Assembly (NCBI GenBank): GCA_933228895.1
Contig: OW121853.1
Location: forward strand, 120,734,133 to 120,798,132
Direction: 5' to 3'
From: Platycnemis pennipes
Lineage: Eukaryota > Arthropoda > Insecta > Odonata > Platycnemididae
Length of the DNA stretch: 64,000 nt
The notes below the pieces were generated by a model, which worked only from the letters and a program-made list of their open reading frames with translations, was not told the DNA's origin and made no database searches. Positions 12,001 through 20,289 of the stretch are shown here, piece after piece; position 1 is the first letter of the stretch; each line of letters begins with the position of its first letter. Both the position numbers and the translations under genes were made by a program.

Positions 12001-15000
12001 TATGAAATTCGTTTATTTCCCTCCATGCAGCATTAAAAATGAAATGACTTCTGGCTTCAAATGTACTAATACAGTGTTTCCTTGATTTTGAACTTATAAA
12101 TCCAATTGAAGATCAATGTAAAAGGTTTCTTGTAGAAAACATATTTTTAGCTTGAAGTTTACAGCAGAATCTATGCTTCACTTCAAAATGTCTAGATAAC
12201 ACTAGAGTTCTGACTATTGTGGCCACAAGCTATTTACATTGTTGCTTGATTATCATGTCTCAGAATGAAATCCATCTGGTGTGTCGTGAAAATTTACTGA
12301 TTCTACCAGTGCTCTATCGTTTATGAATCATTTCTATGATGGAATCTAAAGCTGCTAACCAATCCACCATTTGATCCTTATGTCTTTTTAATTAATATCC
12401 AAGGTTTCGTACCTGGGGGTTGATACACTTCTCAATCGGATCCCCCCGATTGTGAAGGACATGTATTTCAACGCGACCGACCTCACTTTGCCGTACACCA
12501 AAGCGGCCGTGGCCTACAAGAAGAAGACGTACAGGGGATCAGTTCACGATATGATGTGAGTACTGCTCATTCTTTGGATGTTTACAAAACTGGTTTTGAT
12601 GAAATGGAATATCGTGAAACGTCATGTAGTGGTGGCCGGGAAAAGTATTTTCAAAACTTAATGCTTGGAAGTTGTGGTAAAATTGGCTATATAATGATTG
12701 AGATCACGGGAAGACAGCATCCTTCAGCTCTGACCTTTTTAAACTGTAGTTATAATTACAATATAAGGGGATCAAAGCTCAATTATTAATTAATTATTGG
12801 GGTAGTAAAATAGTACTGTTGACTGGCAGAAGCTAAAATAGGATGGATGATATTCATCTGTTTCTATCTGATAGCTGTTTCATTCACCACATTTGTTTGA
12901 TTTTCCATGGACTCCATAGCAATATTAAGGGTCATATTCAGTTTCTCAACTAGATTCTCGCTTCTACTGCTTACACCCTAAAATTTCTACTTGGAGTCAA
13001 ATTGGTACGCAGATTCATCCAGCTAAATTCTTATTACTACGCTGTAAAGCGATTTGGACCATATCTAGATTTTGAGTATGGCCCCAAGTCCCTTGGTAAC
13101 CACAACATTTTCAATTTCTGCTGTGATCTGGTTCTATACCAGGTGGCGTCACAGTATGGTTTAGGGAGGAAGCTTTTAAACAATTGGAGTGGAATATTTG
13201 TACTGTTGTGCTTCATAGAGATCTTCTCACGTTCTCCGTCAAGGGTTCCCGAGGAGAAGCAGTCGATGTTCCTGCCGGAAATAGTGGAGGAGGAAGAGGA
13301 GAGCGAGTACGACATTGAGGGCAGGTTCACGAATCCGCCTCCCCAGAAGAGCAAGCTCTCTTTTGGACGCATCGATTTGTCGACGCGAGCTGTTTTCCCG
13401 GAGATCGTCACGCCCATTCACTCTCGGAGAGTTCTGGCCAGCCCAAAGAAAGGCGAGCAGCACTCGCCTAAGACTGCCTCGTCGCAGGCGAAAGAGGATA
13501 ACACTGGTCGGTAGGTGGATCAATTCCAACATCAATCCTGGCCACTGTATCCCAAAACCTTGGGTCATGAGTTAAGAGGAAGTCCTCAGGCTTCATTTGG
13601 TGGAACCGCATGATTGTAGTAAATAGAACAATCACTTTGTAAGATTCCAGAAATTTTATTTTAACACCGACCTAGGTTTCGATTGGTTTGCCGATCATCT
13701 TCAAGGTAAGCGCGGAGAGTCAGCGAGCTCTTTATATACCCGCAAGGTGTTCATGTGATACAGGTTGGAGCAGAAAAGGTAAGGTCAGGAAGGGAGAGTT
13801 GGAAGGGAACATATATTCATTCAACAGGTGTACGTTGTTTTTGGTAGCAGACGTTATCTCCAACTGTTTGAGGAAGTTCAACTTGAAAACAAACTTTTTA
13901 CTTCCAAAATCCACTTTTATCTAACGACTGGCATCGCTATGTTGACGATATTTTATGTTTATGGACTCACCCAGATTCACCCAGCTAAATTGTTATTACT
14001 ACGCTGGACCATATCTAGATTTTGAATATGGCACCAAGTCCCTTGGTAACCGCAACATTTTCAGATAGTTTGTTTTTCTTTGATGAATTGCCTTCGTCAG
14101 CTTAACATTTTGAAGCATCTTTTAAATTCATTAGATGACTCTATCACTTCACCCTTGAGGTGGGTGGTAAAGTTTTAAACTTTTTAGATTTGACAATTGA
14201 AATAACCAATGATCACCATTCCCTCTCCATTTTTAGAACAGCAACGTATTCGAATGTGATAATACCTAATGATTCTTGCCACCACCAAACTCATAAGCAA
14301 TCCACTTTCTATTCCATGATCTACAGATTACTATCTATCCCTATGTCTGTTGATGATTACAACGCGGAATTACACATGAAAAAAAGCATTGCTTATAACA
14401 ATGGGTATAATATAGAAGTTATCAACAAAATTGTGCAACGCGTTAAAACCAAATTAGCACTCCGCTTGATTACCGATTTATCTGCCCCCCAACTTGAGAC
14501 TTATACAAAACGTTGATCCAAAATTCCATTTCTTGGTAAGGTTTCTCATTGTATAGCTAATCATATCCCAAAAGACAAAATGGATAAGTTAATTTTCAAT
14601 TCCAAGTGCAAATATGACGTTGTAGACAGAAATAGTGCATACATGCTTCAATGTAATAACTGTGATGCCTCTTATATTGGTCAAACCGGACGAGCTATTC
14701 ACACCCGTGTGAAAGAACACAATAACTGTTTAATAAAAGGGGATTATAGTTCCCAATTTGCCAACACCTCATCGAAGAAGACCACACCAGTGACTTCATC
14801 CCCAAAGTGCTCCACACCCAGTGCAAAGGCCACAGGTTGAACTTCCTCGAATAGTTGGAGATAACGTCTGCTACCAAAAACAACGTACACCTGTTAAGTT
14901 AATATATGTTCCCTTCCAACTCTCCCTTCCTGACCTTACCTTTTCTGCCCCAAACCATGGCTCACGTAAATACATCATTGGTGAAACTGGTGAAACATCT

Positions 15001-17838
15001 TGCGGGTATATAAGGAGCTCGCCGACTCTCCGCGCTTACCTTGAAGATGATTGGTAAACCACTCGAAACCTTGGGTCATACATGGAGGAAATTGTTCTTA
15101 AAAAGATGAAAAATCTAGTGTGGCATAGTTTTTTTAAAGAGGTTTACTCATGTCATTAAGATCTTGGCAATGAAATGCAGGGTGGTCTGTCTTATGCGCG
15201 AGTTCACTACTCTTTCAGGATTGCATTTCGTCAATTGTTTCTGGTGACAACTTTATACTCTTCTCTTAAGCGCCAGTTTCACCAACGAGTAAAATTTCCC
15301 ATCATTGCAGTTTACATTATCTCCGTTAAAATTATTATCTCAATAATCTCTCGTTTGCGTTCCACCACTGTTATTATTATCTCGGTTTCATAAAACTGAG
15401 ATTTCTCTGAGAACGTTTACGTTAATAAATTTCTCATACTCCTGACGTCAGCAAACAAATAAAAGTGCATTACCGATTTGTAATTCAGCTGATTTAACTT
15501 CGTGTTACTTTAACTAAAGGTACTTAAACTGAAGATTTAACTAAAGACATTCCCAATGGACCCACGAAGGACCAAATATTACCTAAACGTCCACGAAACA
15601 TCTACATTATCTTTTACGTGTATCTAGAAAACATCTATAATCACTTTAAAAATCATCTTTATTATCAATCAAATGATAAAAATCATCTATAAGATATTTC
15701 AACGCCCGCTTTTCCTAATTTTACTAAACATTTCCCATAAGATATCACTTATTGTCTTCACTGTTACGTTTAGAAGATACAGAAATAAAATACTGGAATG
15801 AACTTAAATTACATTGCCTTTGTTTACAGCTTCTCGAAAACGTACAGTAACTGCTATTATCGGTACCTTTCGATCACTTAAAACTTAGCATTTCCTTCGT
15901 CGTTGTCATTGGTGTCGGAGCGAAACTTCTTTCCCACCACCAAATAAATTTTTTCCGCCACTTTGTTCATAGATATCTTTACGCTTATGGCTAGTGTCAC
16001 TCACTTGACAGTAGTACCATACACTTGACTGCATTTTCGTACTTGTTATAATAAATGCAACCAAGAGCATAAATTCCCGGTATTTAATTTAACAGTTCAC
16101 TATCTAATATTATCTATAATAATAACTCGGATAATAAGCTTTCACTTGACGAAAACTTCGGGGAAAAATATTAACCGAGATAATGCCACAAAACCGAGTT
16201 AATAGTACTGGTGAAAAAGAAGTGGCATAATCTCGGTTAATCTCAAAATTAACCGAGTTAAAACGATTATCTTCGTTGGTGAAACTGGCCCTTAGAAAGG
16301 TTCTTTGGCCAACGTGAGTTTCACCCGCATCCATATTTGTAAATTCTTTCTCTCACGTTTGAAGGTGTCCTGGAAGCTGGTGGCTTTGCAATGAAGACGT
16401 TTGGAAACTTGTTAGAGACTTGGAAAAATTGTTGTCAGCAGAAGCAATTAATGAGACATTGATCCCGAAAGAAGAATAAACTCGGCGAGACATGTCGGAA
16501 CTCTGCAATTTAGTTATATTAACTCGCAAATACAGTTCTTATCGCGTGATAGATACTGAAAACGAGAAAAGGACTCCACACAAATGAAAATATTTGGAAT
16601 TCCTTCAATATCCTCCTGTCCTCACTCTGATGCCTGTTAAGAAGAAATGTCCTGGAAAATACCATATTCGTTAAAGATTTTTACTCAAATTATCCATTAA
16701 GTGTTACCAACCACAAGTTAATTTAACGAACTATTTTTACAGCTTCCGACTCATCACTGAGCCCTGTGTAGCCTTTATCATCTATGGCAAAAAATATGCA
16801 TTGGATGTTTTTATATTGGATTTATCACATCTGTTTAACGATAACTCTATGCCAGAAGTGGAATGTGTTTGGAAACCATGGTCCTCAGTTCCTTCTTGCA
16901 TTTCTCATAATTTGGAAAACACTAGAACACAAGTTTCTTAGAACTACCCATAATAGATATAAAAAAATGCATTCTTTTCACGCAGATCGAACTTCTCATC
17001 TCAGATCCTTGTTGGGAACACTGAAAGGGGTGACGAGCGCCGTTCAGACAGCAATTCTTCGCTGGAGGAAGAGGAAGTAGCGACCTCGTCCACCCAACAG
17101 AAGGAAGGTGGCAGCGAAGGACTTCAAGTACCTTCCCCTCATCACAGCTCCCAGCACCAGAGGGCCTCAACATCCTCGCTCCACGTCGGCACCCCGGAAC
17201 CCACCACTCCCAGCCCCAAACCGGAGCCCTCCTTCCCCGGAGCCAAACTAGAAGACTCCGGGGCGGGTCCTCCGCCCACGCCCAGGACCCAAACCTACCG
17301 GAGGAGGCCCTCGACGGCCTCGGCGGGCGGAAAGGCCCGCAACGTCGTCCGTTGGAAGCCCTTGGAGGGCGCCCACTCCACCCCCTTCGTCCCCACATCC
17401 ACCCCCGCCTCCTCCGACCGGGCCACGCCCCTGCAGACGTTCGTCGCGATGACCAAGGGCCGCGCCAAGTCCAGCCTGGAGCGCCTCGCGCGGTCCATGG
17501 GCGGCGGCGCGACCTCCCGCGCGGAGGCGGACGCCAGGCTCGCCGAGTTACTCCGCGAGGCGGAGGCCAGGCGGGCGGTGCTGCCTCAGAGGACGTCCAG
17601 CATGCCCAACATGGGCACGCCGCTCACCTGCGACCGGCTGCTGCCCGAGAACGGGTGCGGCGACCTTCGGCGGGAGAGTGAGGGTGGGCAGAGCTGGGGG
17701 GCAGGTGAACGGGGAGCCACGCCGGAGGGCAGCAGCAGGTTGCGTGTCGAGCAGAACAATGGAGGTGGGGGGGCTCAGAGAGGGTTGAGACGTGGCGGCT
17801 CGGACTGCGCGAGCCAAGGGAAGTGCTGGCCCGTTTAG
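2..17838 (+). CDS. Best: Bestrophin, calcium-activated chloride channel family (5' end outside window; 9 exons seen)
   Basis: Bestrophins form homopentameric plasma-membrane anion channels gated by cytosolic calcium. Exons seen are 2-72, 5488-5654, 6954-7111, 7808-7885, 8471-8623, 10844-10924, 12404-12555, 13244-13510 and 17028-17838. All introns are GT-AG and every junction keeps phase, giving 645 residues plus TAG. Family marks in order: LGFYV..RWWNQY-like segment with [55 protein letters not shown] followed by the acidic Ca-clasp [10 protein letters not shown], and VPEEK. The N-terminal first transmembrane part (about 80 residues) lies left of the window. The tail after VPEEK is long, Pro/Ser/Arg-rich and unlike any catalytic domain, as is usual for the family. 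Which insect paralogue this is cannot be told. The family call is very secure; the junction of the last exon is less so. Confidence 0.95.
1000..1260 (+). repeat. Diverged interspersed duplication, first copy
   Basis: This stretch resembles 2440-2840: both contain catactgtt-ctgatt followed by aaac-aat and later a gtaatcg..ccataaa block in the same order and spacing class. Divergence is high, with many small indels. It may be a decayed transposon family, which I cannot name. Confidence 0.4.
2440..2840 (+). repeat. Diverged interspersed duplication, second copy
   Basis: Partner of the block near 1000-1260 in the same intron, in direct orientation. The shared landmarks are the catactgttcctgatt segment and the attgtaatcgtgatccataaa segment. 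No open frame or terminal repeat is evident. Confidence 0.4.
3051..3094. repeat. Hairpin with perfect 13-bp arms
   Basis: The arms acaagtacctagc (3051-3063) and gctaggtacttgt (3082-3094) are perfect reverse complements, with an 18-base loop that can pair further through gct/agc. The loop sequence cagtgtagc recurs at 3110-3118. It could be the tip of a miniature transposon or a small structured RNA; neither is established. Confidence 0.6.
3290..3560. other. GC-rich unassigned block in intron a-b
   Basis: Base composition shifts to GC-rich here, with a ggcgccggcggcgc core near 3390. On the minus strand it carries short overlapping open frames and an aataaa near its end. I recognise no protein family. 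It could be a decayed processed pseudogene or transposon fragment. Confidence 0.3.
4655..4945 (+). mobile_element. tRNA-derived SINE, first unit
   Basis: The head has a pol III A-box-like gtagcgtagtgg (4664-4675) and a B-box ggttcgattc (4697-4706), in tRNA-like order. Relative to the next unit it lacks 13 bases between the boxes. A non-tRNA body of about 230 bases follows and ends against the second head. SINEs are non-autonomous and are mobilised by LINE machinery; no clear target duplication was found. Confidence 0.7.
4948..5090 (+). mobile_element. tRNA-derived SINE, second unit
   Basis: A fuller tRNA-like head starts at ggatcctgggtagcg, with A box near 4958-4969, a tggc/gcca anticodon-like stem around a 7-base loop and the B box ggttcgattc (5003-5012). 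The body continues with a repeated aaaccctg motif. It abuts the first unit directly, which suggests a dimeric SINE or insertion of one into the tail of another. The right end is approximate. Confidence 0.68.
5488..5654 (+). CDS. Best: Bestrophin exon b
   Basis: Acceptor tccgcag, then G completes the Lys codon, followed by [18 protein letters not shown] and [20 protein letters not shown]. It ends at HVVDSG with donor GTGGGA (phase 1). This covers the cytosolic region after the second transmembrane segment, including RRTL.RY.NL and RFPT, both highly conserved in bestrophins. Confidence 0.95.
5655..6953 (+). other. Bestrophin intron b-c
   Basis: A 1.3-kb intron from GTGGGA to CCTTCAG. The only structured content is the tandem duplication at 5804-6235; the remainder to 6953 is AT-rich with no recognisable element. 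Confidence 0.75.
5804..6235 (+). repeat. 220-bp tandem duplication with palindromic CRE-like core
   Basis: Unit A (5804-6018) and unit B (6027-6235) align along their length, starting cttgcgaaaattttgctgaa and ending near aaagaagatt-ctttgaaaat. Each holds an inverted repeat around gacgtc: 5888-5910 in A (one mismatch) and 6106-6128 in B (perfect 10-bp arms, 3-base spacer). The gacgtcat halves resemble CREB/ATF sites. Whether they act as an enhancer is unknown. Confidence 0.8.
6954..7111 (+). CDS. Best: Bestrophin exon c
   Basis: Acceptor cccttcag, then GT completes Gly, followed by [32 protein letters not shown] and [14 protein letters not shown]. The donor is GTAATT (phase 0). The GFMT start and the WIP..WF segment are standard bestrophin landmarks. 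Confidence 0.95.
7112..7807 (+). other. Bestrophin intron c-d
   Basis: A 0.7-kb AT-rich intron from GTAATT to TTTTTAG. I see no element or exon in it. Confidence 0.8.
7808..7885 (+). CDS. Best: Bestrophin exon d
   Basis: A 26-codon exon, phase 0 at both ends, reading [17 protein letters not shown] then VSIPLVYTQ, with donor [16 protein letters not shown] is among the most conserved strings in the family and lies at the start of the third transmembrane region. Confidence 0.95.
7886..8470 (+). other. Bestrophin intron d-e
   Basis: A 0.6-kb intron from GTAAGC to CCTTCCAG, AT-rich. It contains a local duplicated phrase (attggtctatgctc near 8151 and 8203). Nothing else is recognisable. Confidence 0.75.
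8471..8623 (+). CDS. Best: Bestrophin exon e
   Basis: A 51-codon phase-0 exon encoding [19 protein letters not shown], a hydrophilic stretch ending in MEVDIY, and [17 protein letters not shown], with donor GTAGGT. It carries the third and fourth hydrophobic segments. The VPVFT-equivalent LPVFT is next to the cytosolic aperture residue of human BEST1. Confidence 0.95.
8624..10843 (+). other. Bestrophin intron e-f with diverged repeats
   Basis: A 2.2-kb intron from GTAGGT to TTTTTCAG. A phrase tgcg-gttcaccgtgatgt followed by cgttat recurs near 9332 and 9635, and ccagctcactgttc recurs near 9366 and 10066. Between about 9690 and 10260 the plus strand is strikingly A/C-rich and T-poor, unlike its flanks. 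This looks like a decayed transposon of unknown class; no open frame or terminal repeat was found. Confidence 0.55.
10844..10924 (+). CDS. Best: Bestrophin exon f (Ca-clasp)
   Basis: A 27-codon phase-0 exon reading [20 protein letters not shown] then LIDRHIK, with donor GTAAAT. The acidic run DDDED corresponds to the EDDDD calcium-clasp of human BEST1 around residues 300-304, so the key Ca-binding residues are kept, with Asp at the Glu300 position. Confidence 0.96.
10925..12403 (+). other. Bestrophin intron f-g
   Basis: A 1.5-kb intron from GTAAAT to ATCCAAG. It includes one short perfect hairpin: arms agagcaatgct (11246-11256) and agcattgctct (11264-11274) with a 7-base loop. The rest is unrecognised AT-rich sequence. 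Confidence 0.7.
12404..12555 (+). CDS. Best: Bestrophin exon g
   Basis: Phase-0 start reading [20 protein letters not shown], then a segment ending [12 protein letters not shown] plus two bases, with donor GTGAGT (phase 2). DMY with two following P.Y-type strings and the RGS string match the conserved cytosolic C-terminal part of the channel core. Confidence 0.95.
12556..13243 (+). other. Bestrophin intron g-h, source of a copied segment
   Basis: A 0.7-kb intron from GTGAGT to GTCAAG. Positions 13010-13113 have a second, shorter copy inside the Penelope-like element at 13972-14063. No other feature is visible. Confidence 0.7.
13244..13510 (+). CDS. Best: Bestrophin exon h
   Basis: Acceptor ccgtcaag, then G completes Met, followed by [19 protein letters not shown], the conserved start of the bestrophin tail. 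The rest is a hydrophilic segment ending [10 protein letters not shown] plus CG, with donor GTAGGT at 13511 (phase 2). If this donor is not used, the next codons are CGG TAG, so retention gives an immediate stop at 13512-13514 and a short-tailed isoform. Confidence 0.88.
13555..13568. repeat. Probable target-site duplication, left of Penelope-like element
   Basis: The 14 bases aaaccttgggtcat here recur exactly at 15066-15079, bracketing the element. Confidence 0.7.
13675..13885 (+). repeat. Left inverted terminal repeat of Penelope-like element
   Basis: Reverse complement of 14833-15070 with high identity, starting ggtttcga-tggttt and ending gaggaagttcaac-tg. This arm lacks roughly 40 bases present in the right arm. 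Inverted pseudo-LTRs are a known arrangement in Penelope-like elements. Confidence 0.85.
13972..14063 (+). repeat. Copy of bestrophin intron g-h segment inside the Penelope-like element
   Basis: Nearly the same sequence as 13010-13113 about 960 bases upstream, in direct orientation, lacking an internal 12-base stretch (about 13043-13054). It interrupts the RT frame just after [10 protein letters not shown]. Confidence 0.85.
14833..15070 (-). repeat. Right inverted terminal repeat of Penelope-like element
   Basis: Inverted partner of 13675-13885; the fuller arm of the two. It ends at ccactcgaaacc, directly before the rest of the right 14-bp duplication. Confidence 0.85.
15269..16291. mobile_element. 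MITE-like DNA transposon, TTA target (PIF/Harbinger-like)
   Basis: Terminal inverted repeats gcgccagtttcaccaacga (15270-15288) and its reverse complement (16273-16291) match at 18 of 19 positions. Both are bordered outside by TTA (15266-15268; 16292-16294), the target type of PIF/Harbinger elements. The interior has no long open frame. Near the right end it holds nested inverted repeats of the phrase ttaaccgag, including a 10-bp-arm palindrome at 16232-16257. It depends on a transposase encoded elsewhere. The superfamily is inferred from target size only. Confidence 0.72.
17028..17838 (+). CDS. Best: Bestrophin terminal exon i, GC-rich C-terminal tail
   Basis: Starting after gaacactgaaag, G completes Arg, then [20 protein letters not shown] and about 250 further residues rich in Pro, Ser, Arg, Gly and Ala follow to TAG at 17836-17838. 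Phase matches exon h exactly. The stretch contains [10 protein letters not shown], a basic-Ser context typical of kinase or 14-3-3 sites, which is only suggestive. Codon use is strongly GC-rich compared with other exons. The acceptor has a weak pyrimidine tract; an alternative acceptor a few bases upstream would break phase, so I chose this one. Confidence 0.75.
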
Positions 17839-17845
17839 CTCGCAG

Positions 17846-18032
17846 GAAGGGACTTGATTTTTAATCCCGGAGAGTTAAAAAAAAGAGGGAAAGTGATTTT
17901 TAGTCCTGGAGGGTCGAATGAGCAGAAGTGATTTTTAGTCCTGGAGGGTCGAACGTAAAAAGTGATTTTAGTCCTGGAGGGTTGAGCGACTAAAAGTGAT
18001 TTTTTATCCTGGAGGGAAAGTGATCGTCTCCC
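17846..18032 (+). repeat. 34-bp tandem repeat in presumed bestrophin 3' UTR
   Basis: Units beginning aagtgattttt-agtcctgg and ending agggtcga start at 17891, 17926, 17960, 17994 and (partial) 18018, with a diverged unit before them from about 17850. Spacings are 35, 34, 34 and 24 bases. The array begins only a few bases after the stop codon, so it should be part of the mature mRNA if the terminal exon call holds. Confidence 0.85.
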
Positions 18033-20289
18033 ATGTAAATACATATTTTGCTCAAATTCTCGGAGTCCTTTGAGGAAAGCAGCAGATATATTTATTATGT
18101 GAGCCCTCTCTACCCGTACATGAACGTCACATCCCATATTCCACCGCAGTTTATCTGCGGGTTTAGACAGTTAAGCTCTCATGTGAGAAATTTGTCAAGT
18201 GCCATGTGATGGCGCATGAAATGTTCCGCGAATATTTCGACGGAAAAAGGTGATAATTAAGAATCAATGTGCAATACATAAAAGGACGCTGTTTGATAAA
18301 CCTGTTCAATGCGCGTATGAATGAAAAAGCCCTGTTGGATCATGAAAACTGGCTGTGAATCTCAAAAGTTATGATTTTTGTGGGCATAGCTTATGAGTAG
18401 TAATGGACTGTGCTGCATTCACAATATATTTTTACCTATTACGCACATATCATCAACCAAGTTTGTTTGATATCTTAGGTCATAGAAAAAAACCTTCACC
18501 ATCAGTTGTGCTTGCCTTATTTCTTCATAGTATCCATTAATTAGGCTTCAAACGATCTCTTCTTCATGCCAGCGAGCTGCACTGTGATATTGCTTGCAGC
18601 GTTCTCAGCTTTTCAAATTACTTCCCATATGAGATACTATAAATCCCCATTATTCGACAAAAAACATTTAATTAACTACTAAGATTCATGCGTAAACCTT
18701 AAGCCAACTGGTGGCATGTTAAAGTTCCTGTTGAATTTTTCATGTTATACCTATTATACTAAACGTATCACTACCGTTCATGATATTTTTAGCGTAAGAA
18801 ATGATCTCGAACGACAAACTGTAGTGATCAATGGATCTACTTTTGTACCATTTTTTTCTCCCAATCCCATTCCTAGGTTTAGTTTGTTGTTAGGCACAAT
18901 TGATAAATTTTAATAGTCTTAGTTCCCACATGTGCAGATGAAACGCAACTATATCACCACAATTAAGTACTTATTTTTATTCCAAATAAATTCTTCCTAC
19001 CGGTTCAAATTCTTATGTTGTTAAATTGCTGAGAAATTTATCTGGCCTTGAGAAGAGTGAATTACCGCAAATATTCATATGGAACTGCGTTAAGAGATTT
19101 GCAGCCGATCACTCAAATGTTTTTCTTTGTTTGTTATCGTACGATTTGAGATTACTTTTCCTTGGATGGAAATATTGTATTTACTTCCCAAGATTGGTCC
19201 AAGTACACATAAAGTGTAGTATGTTATGAAGTGTAGAATGTTATGAAGCGAATTATGAAGCAGTCTACAAATATTACCAGATTTTAATGTTTCTGAATTT
19301 TTCATTTTTTTGCCGTGGCTGACTGTCCGAAAATGATAAGATATACCTGCCTTGGTCTGGCAAGTTTGATATTTGTTGTATTTTGTGATACTTTGTTGTT
19401 AACTCAAATATTGTTACATGTTATTGTGCCTATAATGAACCCATCCGTAACAACTGGCGTTCAACTTGTTCATACCGTTCCTCCGAAAATGAGTAATATT
19501 GAAATGGACCAATCTCTGCACTTTTTCCCACTTCCCTTTTTCCAAGTTAAAAGGGATATTCCATGAATATCTTATTTGGCTTTACATAATCCATTTATCC
19601 AGTTGTATAAAATTGTTAAAATATAATCTGTTCACCTTATGGTTGGCATTTTTAATTCACTAAAGTTAATATTTTATCCTTGAGTAAAAAATATTCCAAT
19701 TGCGCCAGAAGATTGAATTCTTCTGTACTCAAAGAGGGTATTTGTGTTCGAAATCATTGAACGGGTGGTACGCAAAATACGGTCGAATTTATATCGATAA
19801 CGATGCATGTGCAACGGGGTGCAGTATGATCGACTATCTCCATTACAGTTAGAGAAATTCATTACTTCATATTTTTTCAGCACAAACCATGCATAAAAAT
19901 TTCAATTTTCAAGCTTCTCTATCCTCATATTTCCTTGCATGCGTCTTTAAATAAGTCTCCTCTGTTATTTTCAGATCTCGCCCGGTTTCTACTCATTAAC
20001 CTTCCATTACTGAGAGAGCTCCGCAACTAAAATATTTCTTGCTTTCCCAAACCAAGCTCATAATAATTACATCGCTTTCTGACTTAGTAAACCATGTACA
20101 GAGATAACAACATTCTTGGGGAAAGGACTTTGGAAACATCAACCCCTTAAAATCTTCAATGAATATGTCTTGCTGGCATTCCGGTTGAAACACCTGGACG
20201 GAATTTAGACCGTACGGAATGGGAGTTCCAAACAATGTGAAATATGTTTTCTCTGGAAATATTTTTTCTTTTGCTGTCAAGGACATTAT
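18033..20289. other. Intergenic stretch with nothing recognised
   Basis: AT-rich sequence between the bestrophin 3' end and the tandem array. No exon-like open frame with family resemblance, transposon end or strong repeat was found. An aataaa occurs at 18984, far for a bestrophin polyadenylation site, so the true 3' end is undetermined. Confidence 0.6.

Larger units (their letters stand above)
13569..15065 (+). mobile_element. Penelope-like retroelement, degenerate
   Basis: Penelope-like elements encode a reverse transcriptase fused to a GIY-YIG endonuclease and often carry inverted terminal repeats. Here the frame at 13929 reads [13 protein letters not shown], the RT catalytic YVDD box. 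The same frame from 14160 reads [12 protein letters not shown] then [10 protein letters not shown] and a [22 protein letters not shown] segment typical of the RT C-terminus. After a TGA at 14514-14516 the same frame continues to [21 protein letters not shown], a GIY-YIG core (14640-14730). The 5' RT domain is missing, there is an in-frame stop, and a foreign 92-bp segment lies at 13972-14063, so it is inactive. Flanked by a 14-bp direct repeat. Confidence 0.88.
13511..17027 (+). other. Bestrophin intron h-i carrying two transposons
   Basis: A 3.5-kb intron. It contains a Penelope-like element (13569-15065) and a MITE-like element (15269-16291). The remaining parts, about 15080-15265 and 16295-17027, are AT-rich with nothing recognisable. 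Confidence 0.75.

Noticed and set aside
13002..13243. Open upstream extension of bestrophin exon h
   Set aside because: The residues do not resemble bestrophin, and the acceptor at 13243 gives an exact phase match to exon g and the family's VPEEK start.
15268..16293. Reading the MITE-like element as a coding gene
   Set aside because: Open frames inside are under 80 codons and show no transposase motif.
16922..17398. Long minus-strand and alternative-frame open frames over 16922-17838
   Set aside because: They are by-products of the very GC-rich bestrophin terminal exon; the frame that continues exon h in phase is the plausible one.
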